Both the position numbers and the translations under genes were made by a program. Positions 19,701 to 28,166 of a stretch of 28,166 nucleotides of DNA are shown here, in pieces; the first letter of the stretch is position 1; each line of letters opens with the position of its first letter. The notes beneath the pieces are model-generated. The model had not been told where the DNA came from. It worked only from the letters and a program-made list of their open reading frames with translations, and did no database searches. Location of the stretch: NCBI GenBank assembly GCA_001724245.1, contig MEDX01000092.1:1-28166 (forward strand). Reading direction: 5' to 3'. Source of the stretch: Fonticula-like sp. SCN 57-25. Taxonomy: Eukaryota > Nucleariida > Rotosphaerida.

Positions 19701-22700
19701 ACCAACGACCTTCACCAGTACCGCGTCTTTTTGCTGCGGCTGCTGCGCGAGCTCGCCGAGAGCTACCCGAGCCTCCGCACGCTCATGACCGCCGAGAATG
19801 TCATCTTTGCGCCGGCCGCGCCCGAGAGCGAGTCCAAGCGTAAGCAGGGCCACCGCCGGCGCCGCCAGCCGGCCTCCAAGTCGGTGCGCCTCAACCAGGT
19901 GCTGCTCGACAAGTGGGTCCTCGACGTCCCGCCGCTCGCGCTGCCCAGCGGCAAGTACCTCGACGTGCCCGACATTTTCGCGCGTCGCATGCGCGAAGAA
20001 GAAGCGTCCGAGGCGTCGCGGCTGCTCGCCACGCTTTCGTGCGTGCGGCACACGACCTTTGGCCTGCGCGCCCTCGAGGCCGCCTTTAGGCGCACCGGCA
20101 AGGACGCCGCGGGGTCGGTCAAGCACGAGCTCACCAAAGTGCGTGACTCTGTGCAGCGCTCCGTGCTGCGCGACCTCCAGGCGCGCATCGCGCTCGTCGT
20201 TAAGGAGTTGACTGCGCGTCAGCAGTTTGCCGACGCCGTTCCGAGCAAGAAGGCGAGCCGGCGTGAGCGCCGCGCGGCCAAGCGCGCCGCCGACGTTCTC
20301 ACGACGCCGCTGCGCGCACCCGCGTCGTCGTCTTCGACGACCCCGTCGGGAAAGAAGACCGCGCCCGTGACGCCGTCGCGCACCTCTTCGTCGAGCCACG
20401 TTCCGTCGGAGCAGTCCGTTCAGGGCTCTGTTCACCAGCAGGCCGCCGCGCTTCGCACGCTGTCGCTTGACCACCTTTACGCGCGCCTCGGCTCGCTGCT
20501 CAACATTCTCGAGTCGATCCTGAGCGTTCAAGGCTCCATCATNCAAGGCTCCATCATGCCCAAGCGGTACAGCATCCCGCCGCCCATGCTTCGCGGCTAC
20601 TTTTTGTCCGTCTACGTCACGCATCTTCTCATCGCGATGGACTTTGCTCCGCTGCTCATCGACGTGCTCGACGCCATCCAGATGTCGCTGCCGGCGGCGC
20701 TGCCCATCTCGGCGGCGCTGCTGCGCATCATTGAAAAGATGCAGCGGCACGCCAACAGGGAGGCAAAGTCGCTTCGGCGCCGCGACCGCGACCAGGAGGC
20801 CGAGGACGCCGCCGAGGAAGACGAGGACGAGGAGGAGGAAGAGGATGAGGCGCTCCTCGCCGCCATCCAGGAAGAGTATGACAGGCTCGCCGAGCAGTTT
20901 AGCCGCGCACGCGGTAGCGGCCACGGCAGCGACGGAACAAGCGTCGACGACTCTATGGGCGACGACGACGACGAAGATGACGAAGACGACGATGAAGAAG
21001 ACGGAAGCGACTCGATGGGCGACGACGAAGATGTCGACGACGACAGCGACGTGCCCGATGCCGTGCTTGTCGTCGAGACAGACGACGACGCGAGCGACTC
21101 TGATGAAGATGACGACGATCTGAGCGACGCTGGCGTGCTCGACGACGACGCCGAGGACGACATGATTGTTGAAGACGATGGGTCGGACGGCGAGGACGAC
21201 GAGGACGCCGAAGGCCTTGGCGACCCGATGGATGTTGTTTCCGGCAGCGACGCGCACGGCCTTCTTCACGGCGACGAAGGCAATGCCGACGAAGAGGATG
21301 ACGACGCATCCATGTCGTCGTCGTCCGACACTGACGGCGAGCCGCACGACCACGACGGCGATAGCGACCTTGAGGGCTCTGTCGGGTCGCGCGGGAGCGG
21401 CCGCCACACAACGTACCGCGGTGGCCGCCGCGCCGTCCCGATTGGCCAGCACACGGACGCCGAGATCATTGACATGGCGCTCGGCCACGGCGACGGCGAC
21501 GACGCCGATGACGCGCACCTCCATGGCCACGACATGGACGAAGAACTCGGCGCCGGCGGCGAAGGCGATGAAGCCGACGAAGACATTGACGCCGAGCTCG
21601 ACTTTGACACTTGGGAGGCGAGCGAGGAAGATGTTGGCCGCCACGACGAGGACGCGCAGGGCGCCTACGACTTTGACGAGGACCTCGACGTGATGTTTAG
21701 CGACGAGGACTATGACGAAGACGACGACTCTGGCGAAGGCTGGGACAGCCAAGATGAAGACGACGAGAGCGAGGCGCTTCGCATGCGCGCCCGCCGCGCG
21801 CGCGACACCCTCTTTGGCCACAGCGAGTTTGGCTTTGTGCGCGATGCTGACGAAGCCGGCGTCGGTCAGCGCGGCGTGGGCAACTGGTTTGACCGCTTGC
21901 CCGGCGCGCGCGCGCTGCACCACTTGCACCGCCGCCCCGACGCGCGCTCGTTTGGCGACAGCGGCGCCTACCAGACGCCGCTTGCGGCCTACACGCAGCC
22001 GCGCTCGGCATTCGACCCCATGTCGGAGCCGTTCGCTTCGGCGTCCACGGGCCATTCCGCGCACGAGCGCACCTTCCGCAGCTTTGTCGACTCTTCAATG
22101 CGGCTCGACGACCACGCGCACGGCGATTACGACATTGGCCACTGGATGGACGTTTCGCGTAACGCCCCCGCTTCCGACCCGCACGACCTGACGAGCACGC
22201 CCGGTCTCGGCACGCCCGCCGACGAGGAGGCGCTTCAGGCTGCCTTTGAAGCAAACGGACATCTTCCGCAGCTTCGCTGGCGCAACAACCGCGCGCGGTA
22301 CGCGTGGGATCGCTCGGCGTACTCGCAGGCGTACCCGCACGCGCTCATGCGCCGCCCGACCAACGCCGACGCCATCACGACCATCATCAATGACGGCAAC
22401 GCATTCGAGTTTTGGCGGAACCCGTCGCGCGACCGCAGCGCGCCCGCCACGGCAGTCGCACAGCGCGCCAACTCGGGCGCCGCCGTCTGCGTGCCCATTC
22501 CGCGCAGCCCGCTCGACTTTGAGCGACTTACGTCATTTGTGTCGCAGTCGCTCGTGTCGCAGGACGTTCCTCAGAGGCCGTTCTTCACGCTCCAGGTCGA
22601 GCGGTTTGAGTCTCGCTGGCGCGAAGCTCTCGCTTTCCATGACGTCCCGTCCACGTGGTACCACTTGCTGCTGCTCCAGCTCAGCGACTGGCTCGCCACG

Positions 22701-25700
22701 CGCCAGCGCCCGCCGACGCGCCCGGTGGCCAATGAGAACACCGAGGCTGCCGCTGCCGACGAGGACATGCCCGACGCGCCGCCCAGCGAGCCCGAAGCCG
22801 CCGCAGCAGCTTCCACCGAAACGACAAGGGCGGAGAACCCGCTTTTGTTGCCGTCCATGACGGACTTGCTGAGCGCCATCGCCGTCCCCCGCGAGCTGCC
22901 GCTGCCCAACCGCGACGCTCTCCAGGCGGCGGCCGCACTGGCTGAAGACGACGAAGAAGAGGAAGAAGGCGACGCTGCACAGCCGGAAGACGACGACGAC
23001 GTCGATATTGACGAGGACTTTTTGAATGCGCTTCCCGAAGACCTTCGTGCCGAAGCGCTCGCGCAGCACCGCGCGCACGTGGCGGCCGTCGCTGCCACGT
23101 CAGCTTTGCCTGCCGACTTCCAGAGCAATATCAGTCAAGAGTTTTTGAATGCGCTTCCCGAGGACATTCGCGCCGAAGTTTTGCAGCAGGAAGTTGCCGA
23201 TCACCAGCAGCGCCAGCAGCACGACGCGCCCGCCGCGGCCCCCGAAGAGCCGCCTGTCCCTGCGGCGGCAGCAGCAGTTAATGCTGCTGCTAATGTTGCT
23301 GCGAATGCTGCACCTGCGGCGCGCGCGTGGCTGATTGGCCAGGACCGCGCTCAGGCGATGGCCGCTGACGACCCTGCGGCGGCGCCCGACCTGGGCAATT
23401 TCCGCACTGTTGTTGTTCGCCCTGGCGGCCGCCTCGGCCAGCCGAACGAGGCCGGCGTCGTCCTTGAACTTCAGGATGTTGTGCCTAACCTTGCTTTGCT
23501 GCGCGGCAACCCCTTCATTGTCGAGACGCCCGACGCTGCGACCGCGAACCGTATTGGCGGCCAGATTGCGCGCTACTTTAGCGACCGCCGCCGCGGCCTT
23601 GTCGGCGTCGGCGGCCCCGACTTTTTGTTGCACGCGTCGCGCCGACTTGGCGCGCGCGCCCGCCGCCATGCTCGCCAGGCTGCCGACATGGACGCTGACG
23701 CCGATGCCGCCGACACTGGCGATTCCGGCGACGCCACCTCGACGCCGCTGCTCGGCGCGCGCGGCCTCAAGGCGATTCTGCGCATCTTTTACCTCGGCCG
23801 GCCGCTCAACACGCGCCTCGTGCGTACAATTCTCCGAGGCGCGTGCCAGAACGAAAAGACGCGCTCTCTTTTGATTGCGATTGTTCTTTCGCTTCTGTCG
23901 CCCGACGCCGAGACGCGCATCGCTCTCGGCAGCGGCCCCGACGGTCAGGGCCTCATCGGCACGACGCCCGTGCTGCCCAAGGCCGCGAGCGCCGACCCCG
24001 ACACGTGGCCGGTCTCGCCCGTTGCTGCGCGCCGCCTGCTCGACCTGCTCATCTTCCTCATGGAGTGGCACCGCATGCACGCCGCCATGATCACGCTCGT
24101 TGATTTGTCGATCGCACGCGAAGGTGAGCGCGCAGAGCAGCTCTTTTCGCCAATGCGCACACGCCACGCTCGCGGAAAACTTGCTGCTGCTGCTGCGACC
24201 GAAACAGCGCCGGCAGAGGAGAGCGGCAAGCAAGTGTACCCGCTGCTCGCGCTCACTGCGCTGCTCAAGATCCCCGCCATTCGCTCGGATATCAACGTGC
24301 TTGACGCGCTGCTGCACCTCATCGCGCGGTGCACCGACGATCTTCCTCAGTTTGCCGCTCAGTTCCTCGAGAAGGAGCGCGAGGCTGAAGAGAAGAAAAA
24401 GGCCGAGTCAGAGAACAATGCTGCTGGCAATGAAACTGAAACCAGTGCTACTGCTACTGATGCCGACATGGACACGAATGCCGAGGCCTCTTCTGATGCT
24501 GCCGATTCCGATTCTGCCGACTCTGATGCCGCTGATGCCGACGCGGACGCCGCTGACGTCACCACCGAGCCCAAGAAGGCATCGAATGCCGAGCAGTATG
24601 CCGAGCTTTTCCGCCGCCTGCCGTCTTCCGCTTCCGGCTCCCCCGACCTGCCCGAGATCCGCGCGCTTGTCATGATTCTTCGCTCACCGCTGATGACGCC
24701 GCGCATGCTCGGCCACGCCCGCAGCGCCCTTCAGAACTTTAGCGCTCTCCCCGTCCTTTCCAGCCTCGTCACCGACGTTCTCATCGCGCTCATTGGCCAA
24801 GTCGCGACCGATTTCATGGCCGAGCTCAAGACGTTCACTGCTGCGCTGCGCGACTACGTGGCCGCGCCGACCGACACTTCCGCGGCCGCCGGCGAGACCG
24901 AGCTCGACCCGCGCGTCGGCGACATTGGCTTTTTGACGCGCGCGCGCGCCTCGCAAGGCCAGCTTTCCCGCCTCGTCCGCGTCCTCGACGCCATCTTTAG
25001 CGCGACGAATCCGGGACAGAACCAGACTCAGGGGCAGAATCAGGGGCAGCGTGGCCGCGGGCGTCGCGACATGTCGCTCGACGGCGAGGACGTGCTTGGC
25101 GGCGGCGACACGGCAAATGCTGCTGCCACAGAGGACGGCGCCGCGCCAAAGATGTCGGCCGCGCAGCAGACAGCGTTCGATCGCGTGAATGACGTCATCA
25201 AGCAGATTGGCGTTTGGGGCGCACTTTCCGACTGTCTGGCCCTTGCTCAGGAACGCCCCGAGCTTGCCCACATTGGCACTGCCTTTTTACCCGCCATTGA
25301 CTCGCTTTTCCTGCTCGCCAAGGCCTTCATGCCCGAATCGCCCCCGACCACAAGTTCCGTTCCAGGCGCGCTTTCGCGCCAGCCATCGATGGAATTTGGC
25401 GCTTCTTCGTCGCAGTCGCGCGGCGGCGCCCCCCTTTCCGACTATGACATGTTTATTCGCTTTGCCGAATCAAACAAAAAAGTCGTGAATGACATTATCC
25501 GCGGCAACCTCTCTCGCATCAGCGGCACGTTCGCCCCCCTTGTTCACATCCCGAACCTGCTCGACTTTGACATCAAGCGCGGCTACTTTAAGCAGCAGCT
25601 TCACCGCCGCCCCGCCGTGCGCGACACGATCAACATGACAGTCCGCCGCGAGCAAGTCTTTGCCGATTCCTTCCAGCAGATCATGAGCATCCCCGGCGAG

Positions 25701-26702
25701 CGCCTAAAGTACGGCCACCTGAACGTCCGCTTCCATAATGAGCCCGCCGTGGACGCTGGCGGCGTTTCCCGCGAGTGGTTCACTGTGCTCGCGCGCCAAA
25801 TGTTCAACCCCGATTACGCGCTTTTCGTCACTTCCGAGGCCGACAAGAGCACTTTCATGCCGAATCGCGGCTCGCACATCAACTCTGAGCACCTTCGCTA
25901 CTTCAAGTTCATCGGGCGCGTCATTGGAAAGGCGATTTACGACAACCGCGTGCTCGACTGTTACTTTACGCGCTCCTTTTACAAGGACATTTTGAATGTG
26001 CCGTCCGACTACCGCGACATGGAAGCCGTCGACAATGCCTTTTACAAGTCGCTCGTTTGGATCGTCGAAAATGACATTACCGGCGTGCTCGACCTCAATT
26101 TCGCGACTGAAGTTGACAATTACGGCGAAAAGCGCGAGGTCGAGCTCATGCCCAACGGCCGCAACATTGCCGTCACGGAGGAAAACAAGCTCGAATACGT
26201 CCGTTTAATCACTGAACTGCGCCTCAAAAAGTCAATTGAAGAGCAAATCAAGGCATTTTTGGACGGCTTCCACGAAATTATCCCCGCAGAACTCATTTCC
26301 ATCTTTAACGAAAAAGAGCTTGAGCTTCTCATCAGCGGCCTTCCCGACATTGACCTCGACGACTGGCGCAACAACACCGCCTACAACGGGTACACCACGT
26401 CGTCCCCGCAGACGCAGTGGTTCTGGCGCGCGATGCGATCGGCGACCAATGACGAGCGAGCTCAGGTGCTCCAATTCGTGACCGGATCATCCAAGATTCC
26501 GCTGGAAGGCTTTGCGCACCTCGAGGGAATGCATGGGGTGCAAAAGTTTACGATTGCAAAGGCGTATGATAAGAATAGGCTGCCGGCGGCGCACACGTGC
26601 TTTAATCAGTTGGATCTGCCGGATTATGATACGTATGAGCAGTTGAGGCAGATGTTGATGCTGGCGGTGACAGAGTGCAATACGGGGTTCGGGCTCGTTT
26701 AA
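13715..26702 (+). CDS. TOM1: Giant HECT-type E3 ubiquitin ligase, TOM1/HUWE1/Ptr1 family
   Basis: Predicted 4199 aa in eight exons: 13715-13765, 13828-13926, 13990-14193, 14244-14321, 14388-14498, 14550-14844, 14894-15000 and 15048-26702. The N-terminal helical repeats match HUWE1 DUF908/DUF913 (HGWGGSDRGLPVSQC; SCLLTVMRRGGLYGTAF; LPNLFSAFCLNPAGL). A UBA domain lies near residues 1209-1250 (VAALVDMGFSRVAAE), a very acidic tract at about 2240-2560, and two ubiquitin-binding UBM motifs near 2970 and 3011 (FLNALPEDLRAE, FLNALPEDIRAE). The HECT domain fills the last ~370 residues, with catalytic Cys4166 in HTCFNQLDLP, 33 residues from the end. Yeast Tom1 acts in histone and ribosomal-protein turnover, mRNA export and cell cycle. 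Exon 1 (17 codons) was added because its GTACGG donor, GCTGAC branch and TTAG acceptor join in phase; a stop precedes the next ATG. No WWE domain was noticed. X2147 is an assembly N. Confidence 0.97.
20529..20557. other. Probable contig joint: single N between two identical 14-mers
   Basis: CAAGGCTCCATCAT (20529-20542) is followed by N (20543) and then by the same 14-mer (20544-20557). The N plus one copy is 15 nt, so the reading frame survives and the protein shows a repeated QGSI around an X. The simplest reading is two contig ends with an unrecognised overlap. The true protein would then be five residues shorter (4194). Confidence 0.8.
20800..21790 (+). repeat. Acidic low-complexity coding tract of TOM1
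   Basis: About 1 kb dominated by GAC, GAG, GAA and GAT codons that encode long Asp/Glu runs with Ser and Gly interspersed (for example DDDDEDDEDDDEEDGSDS). The position between the helical repeats and the UBM/HECT part matches the acidic tract of HUWE1 and Tom1, which in yeast Tom1 takes part in recognising excess histones. The reverse strand is open over much of it for compositional reasons. Confidence 0.85.
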
Positions 26703-26946
26703 TTATAATGTACAGAATGATATAGTGAAATGGATTCAATTAAAAGTAAAGTATCAAAAGTGGGCATCTTAGAGTACGTTTAGTATACTATTTGTATACA
26801 ATATTTCAGTAAACACAATCAAAAAGTGACCAAAAACAAACCTTTTTCAACCATAAAGTAACCAAAAGTATACTTTTTCTCATTATCTTTCATCATTATA
26901 TTCAATAAATAAGCACTTTATACAACAATCATTTACAACTTTATAG
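26703..26946. other. AT-rich convergent spacer, TOM1 / GPI2
   Basis: 244 bp between two stop codons, markedly more AT-rich than anything inside the genes, with related words AAAAAGTGACCAAAAA and ATAAAGTAACCAAAAG and several TATAC/GTATA steps. It must carry both polyadenylation regions. No coding or RNA feature seen. Confidence 0.6.
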
Positions 26947-28166
26947 TTAATCTTCCTTTGTTGGCTTGAAAGGCAATCTTGCCTCATCCCACGGCCCTCT
27001 AATCTCATTCTTAAACTGCTGAATCCATATTAGCCACAATGGCGACACAAACGTAACAAACAAAACAGCAGACAAAAATAGCGTCGCCATAAGATTGCTG
27101 ATTGGCGCAAGCAGAAATGTCGCGAGTGTCACCATGGCAACAGTGATGTGATTGGTCACTGATTGGGGGAGGGAGACGAATAGGTGGCGGCGCAGCATTG
27201 GCAGAAATGCAAACATGAGATTGGCCACGAGGACGAGGCCGAACACGTGGACGGCGGAGGGGAGGCGGGAGGCGAGCACGACAGAGGCGCTGACGGCGGC
27301 ATTAAGCGATAAAATGCCAGTAAAGTGCCTTTTGAAGGAAAGAAAGAGAAAGAAGGAAAAAGAAAGAGGGAAAAGTATATAAATAGAGTCAATATTGACT
27401 AGGTACACACCAGATATACTCAATACATACCCAAATATACCCAATACACTTGACACATACTCAACGTATACTCAACATATACTCATACTCATACACATAC
27501 ACATACATATACACTACATATACTCAACATATACTCATACTCATACACATACACTACATATACTCATACTCATACACTACATATACTCATACACTCATAC
27601 TCATATACTCATACCCATACTCATACATCATACCCACTCCCATACCCATACACAACCCATAATCCCAACCGACTTTCCAACGTACTCTGTTGCAGTTGGC
27701 GCCCATGAATAGTCGTGCATGAGCAAACTGATACAAAACAAGAGAACTGATCCTGCCCATACAGTGTCGCTGCTCGTGTCTTGCGTGAGTGTCCGAAGAA
27801 CAGGCGAAAGGCCAAACAGGACAAAGGTGTAGATGACAGAGCCGCGGATCACCGACGGACCAGCTGACGCAAGAAATTAGCATTAAAAAAAGAGGAAAAA
27901 AACAAAAATAGTAATAAAAACAAATATTTATACGTACGAAATGATGGCCAGTGTGGAAGGCTCCAGCAAATGTACCCGACGACGGCGGAAACGACGCCGA
28001 ATGCGACCAGCGCATTCGCAGAAACGTAGCCTTCGTAGGTGTAGAGGAAGAGCGCAGAAAACAGCGCCAGTGTCGAGAGGTGCTGCGTGACGGAGGCGGA
28101 CAGGCGAACAAGCGTAAAGTAGTCGTATGTCCGCACATTCACTGGCGAGATCGGCATCAGCATCGG
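26947..28166 (-). CDS. GPI2: GPI-GlcNAc transferase subunit Gpi2/PIG-C (5' part beyond window)
   Basis: Partial: 262 codons from exons >28166-27938, 27863-27686 and 27328-26947. It encodes a multi-pass ER membrane subunit of the complex that adds GlcNAc to phosphatidylinositol, the first step of GPI-anchor synthesis. Family signatures are NVRTYDY near the visible start, GLSPVLRTLTQDTSSDT, HDYSWAP, LSLNAAVSASVVLASRLPS, FAFLPMLRRHL and the C-terminal FKNEIRGPWDEARL, which closely matches PIG-C FKENIHGPWDEAEI. The start codon and roughly the first 40-50 residues lie to the right of the window. Introns are 74 nt and 357 nt, both with GTACGT donors; the second is the longest here and holds a G-free satellite-like tract. 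Phase and motif continuity support both junctions. Confidence 0.93.
27413..27670. repeat. Satellite-like CATACT/CATACA repeat within the GPI2 intron
   Basis: Irregular tandem copies of short words (CATACT, CATACA, CATATACT, CTACATATA) fill most of the 357-nt second intron visible for GPI2. Positions 27467-27670, 204 bases in a row, contain no G on the plus strand, so the transcribed sense strand has no C. Larger blocks such as TACTCATACTCATACACAT recur, showing expansion by duplication of longer units. Confidence 0.85.

Noticed and set aside
18297-22064. Open reading frame of 1255 codons on the minus strand, and another of 747 codons at 15087-17330
   Set aside because: Both run antisense to the TOM1 exon. 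GC-rich, C-ending codons rarely produce stops in that antisense frame. The translations are Arg/Val/His-rich without recognisable domains, while the sense frame matches TOM1 end to end.
245-26702. Functional ubiquitin gene cluster (Abraxas-like, UBC6, TOM1)
   Set aside because: The three genes belong to different pathways, are interleaved with unrelated genes on both strands, and fungal genomes rarely cluster such genes. Co-location is probably chance.
27395-27712. His/Ile/Tyr/Thr repeat protein ORF on the plus strand
   Set aside because: It is the G-free satellite of the GPI2 intron read as codons; no domain or conserved start, and it lies antisense to a confident gene.
1-28166. Transposons, CRISPR arrays, integrated viral or plasmid sequence
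   Set aside because: No transposase, reverse transcriptase, terminal repeats, or spaced direct repeats of CRISPR type were seen on either strand.

Overview
This is eukaryotic nuclear DNA from a compact, GC-rich genome, most likely a basidiomycete yeast of the Malassezia type (Ustilaginomycotina). The reasons are very short introns (mostly 43-66 nt), intergenic spacers often under 150 bp, C-ending codon preference, and a splice-donor pattern GTACG/GTGCG used by 38 of the 39 coding introns I placed. The genus is inferred; no rRNA or marker gene confirms it. Thirteen protein genes are supported, twelve complete and one cut by the right edge. I saw no tRNA, rRNA, mobile element or CRISPR array.

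Left part (1-7.2 kb). A low-complexity edge segment is followed by two minus-strand genes: an Abraxas/FAM175-like MPN scaffold (245-1297) and a Spinster-type MFS transporter (1597-3384). Divergent from the transporter is a 102-aa single-pass membrane protein of unknown function (3646-4003). Ribosomal protein eL32 (4335-4923, minus) lies back to back with a Pcl/Pho80-type cyclin (5366-6405, plus). Only 51 bp after the cyclin comes a MESH1-type HD hydrolase (6457-7193).

Middle part (7.3-13.4 kb). A MEA1-family protein (7315-8006, minus) shares a 145-bp divergent promoter with a Ubc6/UBE2J-type tail-anchored E2 (8152-9180, plus). Kynurenine 3-monooxygenase (9272-10875, minus) shares a 91-bp promoter with the nuclear-envelope protein Brl1/Brr6 (10967-12092, plus). 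CDC37 (12315-13370, minus) follows. Both of these divergent promoters carry the same 11-mer TGGCCACGTGG, an E-box.

Right part (13.7-28.2 kb). A giant HECT E3 of the TOM1/HUWE1/Ptr1 family (13715-26702, plus, 4199 codons) has seven small introns in its first 1.3 kb and then one 11.65-kb exon. That exon holds a single N inside an exact duplicated 14-mer, which looks like an unmerged contig joint. GPI2/PIG-C (26947 to beyond 28166, minus) has an unusually long 357-nt intron filled with a G-free satellite-like tract.

The genes are mostly housekeeping: ubiquitin and ER-associated degradation (UBC6, TOM1, Abraxas-like), chaperone (CDC37), GPI-anchor synthesis (GPI2), NAD synthesis from tryptophan (BNA4), nuclear envelope (BRL1), translation (eL32). 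They do not form one pathway. I found no clear new multi-gene system. The points most worth following are the donor consensus, the little-studied MEA1, MESH1 and Abraxas-like genes in a yeast, the shared promoter words, and the satellite-filled intron.
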